NCBI GenBank assembly: GCA_964625465.1
Contig: CAZVFD010000002.1
Span: 62,001-126,000 of the forward strand
Length of the DNA: 64,000 bases
Direction: 5' to 3'
Source of the DNA: CAZLFQ01 sp964625465
GTDB lineage: Bacteria > Pseudomonadota > Alphaproteobacteria > Rickettsiales > Midichloriaceae
The notes beneath the pieces are model-generated. The model had not been told where the DNA came from. It did not search any database and saw nothing but the letters and a program-made list of their open reading frames with translations. The position numbers and the translations under genes are program-made. Positions 8,874 to 17,872 of the stretch are shown here, piece by piece. Numbering within the stretch: the stretch's first letter is position 1; every line of letters begins with the position of its first letter.

Positions 8874-9685
8874 TATTTTTTCGTATTTTGTTTTGGACGC
8901 AGAGTGGTATAAACATCATTTTCTTTCGGAGATGTTGGATCAGGGTACAGAGGTTCCACATCCAAGACCTTAGGCTCTTTATTGATGTGATCTTTGAGGA
9001 AGCCTAATCGTTCTTTGATAAAATTGTTCATATAATTAATTTCACCTTGTGAGTAGTCATCATAACGATTGGCAATATCGCTTAGTACTTCAAGCGCTAA
9101 TTCTTTTTCACCCAACTTAGCATAAAGTATTGCTGGCATTTGTTGTGCCCATCTTGGCATATGGGCATCCTTAGTGTTTGAAAGTTTAAATGCTAAACGA
9201 AGGGCGAGGTTGCTGTCTTTTAACTTAAATTCGGCAATATTTACCGCCATAGCCAGCCACCACCACTTGTATTTAGGCAATTTGTCATAATGTTTTTCTA
9301 GGTAATCAACTATATATATATTATCTTCTACTTTTTGAGTGTTACTATAGTAATATGATGCAATTGACGGCACAAAATTAGATTTGTAATCTAGTTCATC
9401 AAGTAAGACCATCCATTTTTGTAGCAGTTTATAATCATAGTTTTTTAGGGCAGTAAACCTACCGAATGAATCACCAGAGTTTTGTAAGTTTAATGCAAGA
9501 TATCTAAAATAAAATTGTTCATCCCCCAATGCTGCAATGCGTGCTTCATTCAAGGTAGGAACCGCGTCCAATATACCTAATGATGGGGTGTGTTTTTCAG
9601 TATAAGTCCAGCCAAAAACCTGTAAACAAACAAATAAAAATAGGAAGGCATTAATTCTTTGTTTTATCAGTTCATAATAAGTCAT
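8873..9685 (-). CDS. Membrane-anchored helical (TPR-like) protein of the secretin operon
   Basis: 270 aa. A single hydrophobic segment at about residues 10-26 (RINAFLFLFVCLQVFGW) is a signal anchor or signal peptide; the rest is helical pairs typical of tetratricopeptide arrays (WWWLAMAVNIAEFKLKDSNLALRLAFKL, AILYAKLGEKELALEVLSDIANRY), so it is probably periplasmic. It follows the ABC-2 permease by 8 bp and overlaps the next gene by one base. TPR proteins of this kind act as assembly factors for secretins (pilotins, PilF-like), which fits the first gene of the operon, but homology to any of them is not shown. Confidence 0.7.
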   Translation of the reverse strand: MTYYELIKQRINAFLFLFVCLQVFGWTYTEKHTPSLGILDAVPTLNEARIAALGDEQFYFRYLALNLQNSGDSFGRFTALKNYDYKLLQKWMVLLDELDYKSNFVPSIASYYYSNTQKVEDNIYIVDYLEKHYDKLPKYKWWWLAMAVNIAEFKLKDSNLALRLAFKLSNTKDAHMPRWAQQMPAILYAKLGEKELALEVLSDIANRYDDYSQGEINYMNNFIKERLGFLKDHINKEPKVLDVEPLYPDPTSPKENDVYTTLRPKQNTKK

Positions 9686-9693
9686 GTTCGTCT

Positions 9694-10476
9694 CTAAAAC
9701 TGCTTTCTTACAAAATCAAAAGCTCCCACTGCAACTAATAAAGGTATATATATCAATGATGAGCCCAAGAATAAAAGGTATAAATTAAAATCCTCTAAGC
9801 CATAGACTAACCACTCGCTTTTAGCGAACATGTCGAGGCGAGGAATGAAAATTCCGATCACAGAAAGAATTTGTTCAGAAACTCTACCAATAAAAGTAGC
9901 ATGCCCCATCGATACAGGGTTATGCATTGATACCAAGAAGAATCCGAAAATTCTGCTCATGAAGTAGAAGGCAAATGTCGCCATTACAGAAGTCACAGCG
10001 CTGTGAAGAATTAAAGAGCAAAATAGTGCAAATGCGACTACAATCAGGCTTTCGTAAAAGAGGCTTATACACCAGTACATTATTCCTAGCGTATTCACCC
10101 AGATTACTCCAGTAAGGCCTAATATATAAAACAAAAAGAAAAGAGGTAGGATTAAAGTAAATGCTAACAGTGCGAAAGCAGCGTAATACGCAAGAATAAA
10201 ATTCACTCTGCTTATAGGTCTGGTTAAAATTAGTTCAATTTCTTTGTTATCAAACGATCTTCTGACGTGGAAGCATACAAAAAGAATAAGTCCAATGTTG
10301 ATGATCATCCTGCAAGTTCCACCAATGTAGGCGGTAGACATCAAACCTTCTTCGGATAGTGCAGTACCACCTAAGAAAATTGACAAGCATACAGCCATCA
10401 TTGCTAATAACAATATACCTAAGTAAAGCCAATCCCTTATTGCAGTTAGGATTGTGAACCTTATTATACTATTCAT
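9694..10476 (-). CDS. ABC-2 type transporter permease
   Basis: 260 aa with about six transmembrane helices and the ABC-2 permease layout, including the coupling segment FDNKEIELILTRPISRVNFILAYY after the second helix. It would be the membrane half of an exporter working with a separate ATPase. No ATPase gene is adjacent, so the partner must be encoded elsewhere. It lies 22 bp downstream of the secretin gene and 8 bp upstream of the TPR-like gene, all on one strand. The combination of permease and secretin is unusual; the substrate is unknown. Confidence 0.85.
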   Translation of the reverse strand: MNSIIRFTILTAIRDWLYLGILLLAMMAVCLSIFLGGTALSEEGLMSTAYIGGTCRMIINIGLILFVCFHVRRSFDNKEIELILTRPISRVNFILAYYAAFALLAFTLILPLFFLFYILGLTGVIWVNTLGIMYWCISLFYESLIVVAFALFCSLILHSAVTSVMATFAFYFMSRIFGFFLVSMHNPVSMGHATFIGRVSEQILSVIGIFIPRLDMFAKSEWLVYGLEDFNLYLLFLGSSLIYIPLLVAVGAFDFVRKQF

Positions 10477-10498
10477 TTATCGTCTCTCTTCTTTGAAT

Positions 10499-12349
10499 TT
10501 AAAATACTAACGGTCTAGGATCCTGAGTAAATGTCTCATAAATCTTCTTATCTTGTTTATGATAATTACTACGTGCAGGAACAATTGTTGCCTGCATAAG
10601 GATCACTGTTTCGGTGATATTTGATGTCTTACCAACTTGCTTCGCTAAGTTGCCAAAAAATGGTACTTCTTGCAAGAATGGTACGCCAATATCGCCTGAT
10701 TCATCAGAATGTTGGATGATACCACCAATTATCATAACATCGCCACTTCTAGCTTTAAGTACGGTATCCAATTCTCTTACTTGTACAATTGGTATGTTGT
10801 TATCAGGTAGATCGGTAATAATTACACCTGTTGAGGATCTCGGAGCATTTAATTTAATAGATGGATCTTTAATGTCCCCCAGTTTGCTAGTTAGGGTAGG
10901 GCGTACATGCAGGGTAACTTCCTGAGTCTCTAAATTGATTGATGGTTGTATCGCCAAAATAACCCCAAGTGGTACTGTATTTAGAGTTGTTGTAAATGTA
11001 GACGATGTAGTAGTGGCGTTTGCCCCCCCAGTTGAAGTTGTAGTAGTAGGAGTAGCTGTAATACTGAAGTAAGGTTGATTGGTAGCAAATGTCAATACAG
11101 CTTGCTGGTTGTTTACGATTGTTACCCTTGGGTTTGATAATGTTCTAGTAATACCAAAACCTTGTAAAAACTCCATAAATCCTGAAACGCTATTTGCTTT
11201 GTTTGGCTTAAAGAAATTCAATCTATCAGCTGCTACAGTGCCAGCTAAAACACCAGTAGGTAATTTGTCAGCGGTGGTTGTAACTTGGTGAACTGGGCTC
11301 AGACTAAAAGTCTCACTAGCTAATTTTGACCAGTTGATGCCTGTAGCATAATCTTCACGTAATTTAACTTCTATAATCTTCGCTTCAATTAACACCTGTG
11401 ATGAAGAGCTATTCATGACGATGTCTAAGAACTTTTCAATTGATTTATGCTTCCTAAATGTAGTCATGACGCTTATGATGCCTGCTTGTTTATTAACAGA
11501 ATAAGATGAGCCATCACCTGTAGAAGTTGTAGCATCAGAATCTTCATCATCTGCAGCGGCTGTACCAGTATCTTTTTTGATCGAAGCAGATGCGGCCTCA
11601 ACTATAGATTCAATGTTTTTCTCAACAGCAGTCCATAAGTCACCATCATATTCAGAAGAGATTGAGTTGGAAGAGCCCGATGTTATACTTCCAGAACTTG
11701 CGCTACCAGATGAAGAGCCAGAAGAAGATGATGAGGACGAAGATGATGAGCCACCACTACCACTAGAAGAAGAGCCTGTAGAAGTTTTAGTATCAATCGT
11801 TCCCTTGCTAGATCTGACTAGGTTCAAGTAGTCAACGTTATAGTGAACTAAGTAAGGGTGGTCTCTAACGACTTTTAAAACACCATTATCGATGGTGTAT
11901 TTCAAATCTGCTAAATCTGCAACCATCTCTAAAACTTCGCCAACATTTCTGTTTTGTACGCTTAGAATAATCCCGCCACTAATATTTGGATCTAATGCTA
12001 ATTCAAGTTCTGCTAATCTTGCTAGTTCTTGTAATACATCTTTTAGATCAATTGTTTCTGTAATTGCTAATGAAATTTTCTTGCTACTATTGATTTCTGG
12101 TGCATCTGGTGCCAAAACTGTCGATGCCAAAGGTGGAATTGGAGCATTTTCTTCAATGCCAGTTCTCTCTTTTGCTTTTTGCCTTTCTGGTCTTAATGCT
12201 TCGCGCACATCGTCACGGGTTAGATCTCCTTTCCAATCAATTGGATCTCTAGCTGCTTTTTCAATATTTTTCCCAAATTCGCCTGGCGCGCAAGTAGTTA
12301 AAAAGAAAGCCAAACTTAATAAAACAAATTTAATACTGCCTTTAACCAT
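10499..12349 (-). CDS. Secretin lipoprotein (MshL/PilQ/GspD superfamily)
   Basis: Outer-membrane gated channel of the secretin family. Starting at 12349 gives a 20-residue lipoprotein signal ending LTTC, with AGGG upstream; an ATG at 12370 would add seven residues. Next come a secretin/TonB N0-type domain (ITETIDLKDVLQELARLAELELALDP), a serine-rich low-complexity linker of about 45 residues, and the C-terminal secretin domain with VLIEAKIIEVKLRE, VPFFGNLAK and a terminal TETVILMQATIVP. The layout is closest to MshL-type pilus secretins. First gene of an operon with an ABC-2 permease; no pilins, ATPase or GspE/F genes accompany it here. Confidence 0.9.
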   Translation of the reverse strand: MVKGSIKFVLLSLAFFLTTCAPGEFGKNIEKAARDPIDWKGDLTRDDVREALRPERQKAKERTGIEENAPIPPLASTVLAPDAPEINSSKKISLAITETIDLKDVLQELARLAELELALDPNISGGIILSVQNRNVGEVLEMVADLADLKYTIDNGVLKVVRDHPYLVHYNVDYLNLVRSSKGTIDTKTSTGSSSSGSGGSSSSSSSSSSGSSSGSASSGSITSGSSNSISSEYDGDLWTAVEKNIESIVEAASASIKKDTGTAAADDEDSDATTSTGDGSSYSVNKQAGIISVMTTFRKHKSIEKFLDIVMNSSSSQVLIEAKIIEVKLREDYATGINWSKLASETFSLSPVHQVTTTADKLPTGVLAGTVAADRLNFFKPNKANSVSGFMEFLQGFGITRTLSNPRVTIVNNQQAVLTFATNQPYFSITATPTTTTSTGGANATTTSSTFTTTLNTVPLGVILAIQPSINLETQEVTLHVRPTLTSKLGDIKDPSIKLNAPRSSTGVIITDLPDNNIPIVQVRELDTVLKARSGDVMIIGGIIQHSDESGDIGVPFLQEVPFFGNLAKQVGKTSNITETVILMQATIVPARSNYHKQDKKIYETFTQDPRPLVF

Positions 12350-12392
12350 ATTTACCAAAACCCTATACATATAAAACTAAGCCTATATTACG

Positions 12393-12421
12393 ACTGTAGG
12401 AATAAATTTTATATATATCAA
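12393..12421 (-). promoter_or_regulatory. Promoter candidate for the secretin operon
   Basis: Minus-strand TTGATA (12416-12421) and TACAGT (12393-12398) with a 17-bp spacer, in the gap between icd and the secretin gene. The -10 keeps the conserved T, A and final T. No terminator hairpin separates icd from this operon, so read-through is also possible. Confidence 0.35.
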
Positions 12422-12465
12422 GAAAAAAGTCTTAATTTTAGCCAAGAAGAAATATCTGTGATTTT

Positions 12466-13905
12466 CTATTCCCCTTGCGCCTTGGTGAACCCTTCTACAT
12501 TATCAAACAAATATAAGTTTTGAATGAGAGACATACTTAAGCCAGCTTTTTCAATTTTACCTAATAGACCTATTATCGCATTTTGCGACATACCAGTATC
12601 TTTGAAGCCGATGAATCGGCATTGTAATAAGTCTGTTACCACACCTTCAGCTTCGCTTTCTGGCCACACTTTTAAGCCCTTCTGCGCTATGGTATGCAGC
12701 TTCATGTTGGGCTCAATATTTTCAAGTTTTCGAACTATTTGATCTAGCGTATTGTCATTTGCATTGATGTAAACATCAACGCCAATTAACTGTTGATCAA
12801 AATTTTCCTTCACAAATTTATGTGCTTGAATCCGCTTTGCTTCTTTTGGCGCAACTGCAGGAAGTTTAGAAGGCTTCTTACCTAAGTTTGCGACCACTGC
12901 TTGGGCAAATTCCATCGTTGAAGCCTTCTTTTTGCTAGAGCCTTCTTTATAGATATCACCGGTATGGATTCCTTCTTCAATGGTTTTTAACCATGCATTC
13001 TGGATAACAGTTGCAACATCACCCTGTCCAATATACTCAAGCATTAAAATTGCTCCATTTAGCAGGCCAGATGGGTTTGCTATGCCTTTGCCAGCAATAT
13101 CTGGGGCTGATCCATGCACCGCTTCAAACATTGCGAAATCGTCACCAATATTTGAGCTGCCTGCAAGACCAACAGAACCTGAAACTTCTGCAGCTATGTC
13201 AGAAACAATGTCGCCATATAAATTTAGAGTTACTATTACGTCAAAATCTTGGGGACGGGATGCAATACGCGCTGATCCAATATCCACAATCATTGAATCT
13301 GCTTTGATAGTTGGATATTCTTTCGCCACTTCTTTAAAAATAGAATGGAAAGATCCATCAGTAATTTTCATGATGTTATCTTTGATCAAGCAAGTAACTT
13401 TCTTGCGGCCGTTTAGCTTGGCATACTCAAAAGCATAGCGAATAATTTTTTCGGAACCTTGCCTTGAGATAATTTTATAGGCAATACTGTTGTTGCCATT
13501 TACGCGATACTCTACACCTGCATATAAATCTTCTTCATTTTCACGAACGATCACCATGTCCATTTTTTGATGATGAGTTTCCACGAATGGATAATACGTT
13601 GCCACAGGCCTTACGTTTGCATATAAGCCAAGCGACTTTCTAAACGTTACATTTAAGCTTTTATAGCCTTTACCTTGTGGAGTTGTAATTGGCGCTTTTA
13701 GAAGTACTCTCGTTCTTTTAACAACCTCCCACGCGTCTTTGGATATACCAGAAGAGAATCCCTTGGTGTAAAGTTTTTCACCGATTTCTATGGTTTCAAT
13801 ATTGATTCTTGCTTTTGCTTCCTTGAGTATGTGAAGCGTTGCCTCCATAATTTCAGGGCCAATACCATCTCCGTAAGCAACTGCAATTGATGTCATTTCT
13901 GCCAT
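12466..13905 (-). CDS. icd: Isocitrate dehydrogenase (long rickettsial/Thermus-like form)
   Basis: Oxidatively decarboxylates isocitrate to 2-oxoglutarate in the TCA cycle. 479 aa, longer than the 416-aa E. coli enzyme: residues 1-335 are the isocitrate/isopropylmalate dehydrogenase fold (YGDGIGPEIMEATL, substrate loop KSLNVTFRKSLGLYANVRPV, metal site DIVSDIAAEVSGSVGLAGSSNIGDD, cofactor segment FEAVHGSAPDIAGKGIANPSGLL), and the last 130 residues form the extra C-terminal domain also found in Rickettsia and Thermus enzymes. NADP preference is assumed from the family. It lies between the secretin operon and a large ankyrin gene on the same strand. Confidence 0.93.
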   Translation of the reverse strand: MAEMTSIAVAYGDGIGPEIMEATLHILKEAKARINIETIEIGEKLYTKGFSSGISKDAWEVVKRTRVLLKAPITTPQGKGYKSLNVTFRKSLGLYANVRPVATYYPFVETHHQKMDMVIVRENEEDLYAGVEYRVNGNNSIAYKIISRQGSEKIIRYAFEYAKLNGRKKVTCLIKDNIMKITDGSFHSIFKEVAKEYPTIKADSMIVDIGSARIASRPQDFDVIVTLNLYGDIVSDIAAEVSGSVGLAGSSNIGDDFAMFEAVHGSAPDIAGKGIANPSGLLNGAILMLEYIGQGDVATVIQNAWLKTIEEGIHTGDIYKEGSSKKKASTMEFAQAVVANLGKKPSKLPAVAPKEAKRIQAHKFVKENFDQQLIGVDVYINANDNTLDQIVRKLENIEPNMKLHTIAQKGLKVWPESEAEGVVTDLLQCRFIGFKDTGMSQNAIIGLLGKIEKAGLSMSLIQNLYLFDNVEGFTKAQGE

Positions 13906-13977
13906 AGTAACTCCATGATTTTTATATTCTAAATCTGGGGCAACCTAGTGCAAATTGCAACTGGAATTTAAAAGTAA

Positions 13978-16900
13978 TTATTCTCTACTTCTTTTCTTAG
14001 AGTTTGTATCTTTAAATTCTTTCTTTGTAGTATCGCGCTTTTTGCTGCTTGGATCCTGCAATCTTTCAGATTTGCGCTTTTTAACGAGAATCACTTCTTC
14101 TTCAATCGCAACCTCAGCAGCTGGAGTTGCAGCAGCTGGGGTGTTAGATTGCAATGAAGTGCTAGCTACTGCAGTGCTATTGGTAGAAGCGCTTGGAACT
14201 CCCGTTGGTAAAGCAGGCACTTTTCTCAGAAGCGTGTACTCACAAGCCTCTAAGCGTTCGCGAGTTTCTGCATCGGCCAAATCTAGGACTGTCTTGCCAT
14301 TGCCATTTTGTACCTTTAAAAAAGCTTCTACTTTATATTTATCCTCACAACGTTTCAGTGCTTTGATTATTACTTTTAGACACTCTTTTTGTTCTTGATC
14401 ATCTGGTCTATCAGATAGAGCCTCTAAAGCAAAATGTAATAAAGTCCCAACCTTTCGTGATTGTTCACCTCTGAATGATGTTCCAGTAAACAAGGCGTTC
14501 TGTGCTTCTGGATAGGTGAGGACAACATCCAATGCCTGAAAATCCCCGTATTTTACATAGCTTGCAAGTTCGTTGCCACTTATTAAATTACGCACCTCTG
14601 GAATCGCTAAAAGCGCTTTAAGAATTTCAATATTAAACTTTATAAAATTATTCTTCGCATGATCAAGAGTTAAAAACTCTCGTGCAATATACTTATGTAC
14701 ATAAGTACTCAAATACTTATGATCAAAACTTTTCAAAACTTCTTTTACTATCTCAACATTGCCAAGCCGAACTGCAAGCGCCACATTTTCAATGCACATC
14801 CTTCCCTTAGCTTCGCTAGATGCCAACATGCTTTTTAGTAAATCTAAATTACCCCTGCGTATGGCGTATGTTATGAAGCTACTTCCTTCATCATCAATTG
14901 CCATATTAAAAAAGCCAAAAAGTAATTGGGGAAATTTAGTTGCAATAAGGGAATAAAGTTGCGTTATCTGATATCCGCCGTCTATATCTTCAGCAAGCCT
15001 AACCCAAGCTGTTTTTCCTTCTTTATCTTCCTCAAGGAAAAATTTTTGTTCAAATTCTCCAGCAAATACTTTAGAACACTCTTCAATAGCCTTCAGATCG
15101 GTGCGATATATATAATAATATAACGGAGAACGTCCGTTATTATCAGCAATACCAAGAGCTTTTTTGCCTTCGGGGTGCTGTAAGGCCAATTCTACGAATT
15201 TACTTCTACCCATATGCATTGGTGTAGATCCGTTGTGATCAGTCGTCGACCTGAGCAGCCTTCTAACTTCTGGCCGTGCTAACAAGACCGCAGCGCAATT
15301 ATCATGCACATTATGCAATATGGTGCGACCATCGTTATCTGTTGCCGTTACAGTAATTGCTGCACTTTGATCTTGTAAGAGAAATTTCACAACAGCTTCA
15401 TGTCCTGCTATGGCTGCCGTATGGAGCGGCACTACGCCTATGGTATCCTGAATGCTAACCAGTTCCTTTCCTTCTACAGTTTTCATAATTGCCTCAACCT
15501 TAGCTACAACACCCGTGTTGCAAGCAATATGTAGCGCTGTCTGCCCAGTCCGATCTCTTAATGCTTTTAAAGCCTTTCTACCTTCTTCTGTTTTTAAAAT
15601 AGTCTCAAGCCATTTGCTAGAATTTGGATCTTGAGATCGGATTATTTTAAACAAAAGGCTATCAAGTGTCTTTCGCCCCTCCTCAGTTTGTAAAAACAAC
15701 TGAAGGATTTCAGGCAAATCTGATTTCATTGCAACAACAAACGGAATCAAATCGTTATTGTCTCTTGTCATTGCAAAACTTGCTATCCCAGCTTGAGTTT
15801 TAAGTAGTGCTTCTACTATTTCTTTGCTTTTTTTTGTAACGGCAAAATACATAAGACTATTACCTTCAGCATCGATCACTTCTTTTGCGATAAACGGATA
15901 TTTTTCAATTATGCCGACTATCTCTGTAAGTAGTGTTTTTTTAGTGTCTTCAGCTACATCTGGGTTAGTAAAATCTGTAATTTTTTTGACTATAATGTCC
16001 CTAATATCTATGCTCTCCGCACCGTTATCTCTTAACGCTTGCGCAATAGCCTGACGCTTATTTCGCTCAGCTATCCGCAAAGTTGATCTACCATTTCTAT
16101 TTAGAGCATTTACATCCGCACCGGCCCTAATCAGTTTTACAACAGTATCTGGCTTGGTATGCTTATGTGTGCTTAGCAATGCTTCTGTTAACTGTTCTTT
16201 TGTAACATTCAACTTTGCAAATTCATCAGCTGAAAAATTTTCAATAAAATATGCTACTGAATGCTGCCTTCTAATGAACGTCGTGTTTTTTAGAAAAGAC
16301 TCAATACGATTTTCGTCGTCTAAAATAGCTCTATTGGAGTTTAGCAAAAGGAAAGGATTCTCCTCCCCGAATTCATCTTTGTCAAATTTCAAGCCACATG
16401 TTTGTATAGTTCTAATTAAATTTGTGTCAGTTAGATCACTTAATTCACCTATTACTCGTTTTGTAATTCTTTGTTCAAATTTAGAGTTAACAGAACCTAA
16501 TATATCTAATTCTTTTTTATAGGTACGCACATATTGTTCATCTTTTATTCTACTTTCATCAAAAAACACTTTAACCATTATACCAAATATTTGTTTTGAG
16601 TTCCTCAGCATCCTATCTTCAGCATGAACTAAATGATAGAAATTATATCTTGGGGCAAAGCCCAAGTTGTTTAAAAATTGTTGCACTTGGCTTGTAAGAA
16701 GTTCACTTCCTTCATCTACATTCCTTTCTAGAGAGTTTGCAATCAAGCCTGCGACGCCGTCTATAAAGGCGTTTTGTGCTTCTGGTTTTGCAAATGCTGC
16801 ATTTACTTCATCTGATATAAACTGCGCAACCGCCGATGCATCTTTAGTATATTTATCTTGTTTTACTAACAGGCCGAATTCCGCGGCGACAGCGTTAGTA

Positions 16901-17763
16901 AGACTTGGAATATCATGCCTTTCATTACCTGAATTATACGGCATTGCTAATTGTGCAAAGTAATTGTTTCTATATAATGGTGATAACACTTCTCTTATGA
17001 ATTGCCTTTTTTGCTGCGCAATATAGGCAGCGATATCTTGTTTATTTAAAGACATCTCTCCATAGATTTCTACTAGGTTATCAAGTGTACCCTCGGCACA
17101 GGCAAATTGCCTGTCTCTATATGTATTTGCCAAACTTCTACGATTATCCTCTGTAGCATTCTTAACCACATATAGGATTGATTCCATCATGATTTTAATC
17201 TGCTTAGCATTTGAGAATACTGTTGCTCTATTTTGCTGACCTTGAATATTAAATTCTCCCTCAGAAAATTTTTGAGCCAATGCACCGAAATTATTAAAAC
17301 TATACCCTGCCATTTTATCACAAATGGCTTTAACTTGCCCTTGGACTTTCTCCAAACCATTCATTGGATTGGCCATATCTAAATCAACCGCAGCCTCACC
17401 ATAAAACTTAGCCAATAACTCTTGTTTTTCTGCCTCTGATGGCTGTACGGATGCTACTTCTTGAAATGCCTTTATTTTATTCCAGTCGGCTGGTTCCCTA
17501 TCAGATGGTTGAGATGCGACTTGTTCCTGTTCAACTACTGGCGGAGTTAAATCAACACCAAGTTTAATCAATGATGATCTTAATGTTCTTTTTATTAAAG
17601 CTTCTGGAGTATTTGTATTTCTTAATATCGCGCCCAAAATTGGTAGTGCACCATCCTTTGCAGCAACTTCGGCAGCGAATGCTTTCAACTCGTCACCAGC
17701 TAGTTTTTCAAGCTGTTCAATTCTTTCTGAAACCGTTAAATTTACAAAATCCTGTAAAAGCAT
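13978..17763 (-). CDS. Large ankyrin-repeat protein with C-terminal nuclear-localisation-like signal
   Basis: 1261 aa. Residues 1-500 are helical and unassigned. Ankyrin repeats run from about 525 to 890 (VVKLIRAGADVNALNRNGRSTLRIA, DRTGQTALHIACNTGVV, GVVPLHTAAIAGHEAVVKFLLQ, HNGSTPMHM, NNGRSPLYYYI), with weaker ones to about 1170. The last 40 residues carry basic clusters KKRKSERLQDPSSKKRD and SKKRSRE, a convincing bipartite NLS pattern. No signal peptide. The gene is preceded by a TATAAT -10 with no good -35 and, next to it, a TTAA-N7-TTAA motif, suggesting activator-dependent transcription. The likely role is a host-directed, possibly nuclear, effector; this is inference. Confidence 0.85.
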   Translation of the reverse strand: MLLQDFVNLTVSERIEQLEKLAGDELKAFAAEVAAKDGALPILGAILRNTNTPEALIKRTLRSSLIKLGVDLTPPVVEQEQVASQPSDREPADWNKIKAFQEVASVQPSEAEKQELLAKFYGEAAVDLDMANPMNGLEKVQGQVKAICDKMAGYSFNNFGALAQKFSEGEFNIQGQQNRATVFSNAKQIKIMMESILYVVKNATEDNRRSLANTYRDRQFACAEGTLDNLVEIYGEMSLNKQDIAAYIAQQKRQFIREVLSPLYRNNYFAQLAMPYNSGNERHDIPSLTNAVAAEFGLLVKQDKYTKDASAVAQFISDEVNAAFAKPEAQNAFIDGVAGLIANSLERNVDEGSELLTSQVQQFLNNLGFAPRYNFYHLVHAEDRMLRNSKQIFGIMVKVFFDESRIKDEQYVRTYKKELDILGSVNSKFEQRITKRVIGELSDLTDTNLIRTIQTCGLKFDKDEFGEENPFLLLNSNRAILDDENRIESFLKNTTFIRRQHSVAYFIENFSADEFAKLNVTKEQLTEALLSTHKHTKPDTVVKLIRAGADVNALNRNGRSTLRIAERNKRQAIAQALRDNGAESIDIRDIIVKKITDFTNPDVAEDTKKTLLTEIVGIIEKYPFIAKEVIDAEGNSLMYFAVTKKSKEIVEALLKTQAGIASFAMTRDNNDLIPFVVAMKSDLPEILQLFLQTEEGRKTLDSLLFKIIRSQDPNSSKWLETILKTEEGRKALKALRDRTGQTALHIACNTGVVAKVEAIMKTVEGKELVSIQDTIGVVPLHTAAIAGHEAVVKFLLQDQSAAITVTATDNDGRTILHNVHDNCAAVLLARPEVRRLLRSTTDHNGSTPMHMGRSKFVELALQHPEGKKALGIADNNGRSPLYYYIYRTDLKAIEECSKVFAGEFEQKFFLEEDKEGKTAWVRLAEDIDGGYQITQLYSLIATKFPQLLFGFFNMAIDDEGSSFITYAIRRGNLDLLKSMLASSEAKGRMCIENVALAVRLGNVEIVKEVLKSFDHKYLSTYVHKYIAREFLTLDHAKNNFIKFNIEILKALLAIPEVRNLISGNELASYVKYGDFQALDVVLTYPEAQNALFTGTSFRGEQSRKVGTLLHFALEALSDRPDDQEQKECLKVIIKALKRCEDKYKVEAFLKVQNGNGKTVLDLADAETRERLEACEYTLLRKVPALPTGVPSASTNSTAVASTSLQSNTPAAATPAAEVAIEEEVILVKKRKSERLQDPSSKKRDTTKKEFKDTNSKKRSRE

Positions 17764-17791
17764 ACTACCCCTAAATTTTTGATAACAGAGT

Positions 17792-17797
17792 ATTATA
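17792..17797 (-). promoter_or_regulatory. -10 element before the 1261-aa ankyrin gene
   Basis: Minus-strand TATAAT, 28 bp before the ATG. The hexamer 17 bp upstream (TATTAT) is a poor -35 and directly abuts the TTAA-N7-TTAA motif at 17822-17836, the arrangement expected when an activator substitutes for the -35 contact. Confidence 0.5.
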
Positions 17798-17821
17798 CAC
17801 CAAGAACGGGGCAGATAATAA

Positions 17822-17836
17822 TTAAAGTTTTGTTAA
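17822..17836 (-). promoter_or_regulatory. CtrA-like box (TTAA-N7-TTAA)
   Basis: Minus strand TTAACAAAACTTTAA, 59 bp before the start of the 1261-aa ankyrin gene and 24 bp from a perfect TATAAT. The whole 15-mer matches the site before the ankyrin-like gene at 816-2201 except for one base (C or T after the first TTAA). Confidence 0.5.
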
Positions 17837-17872
17837 GAAATGCGTATTTGCGTTATATTTGAGCCACTTATC

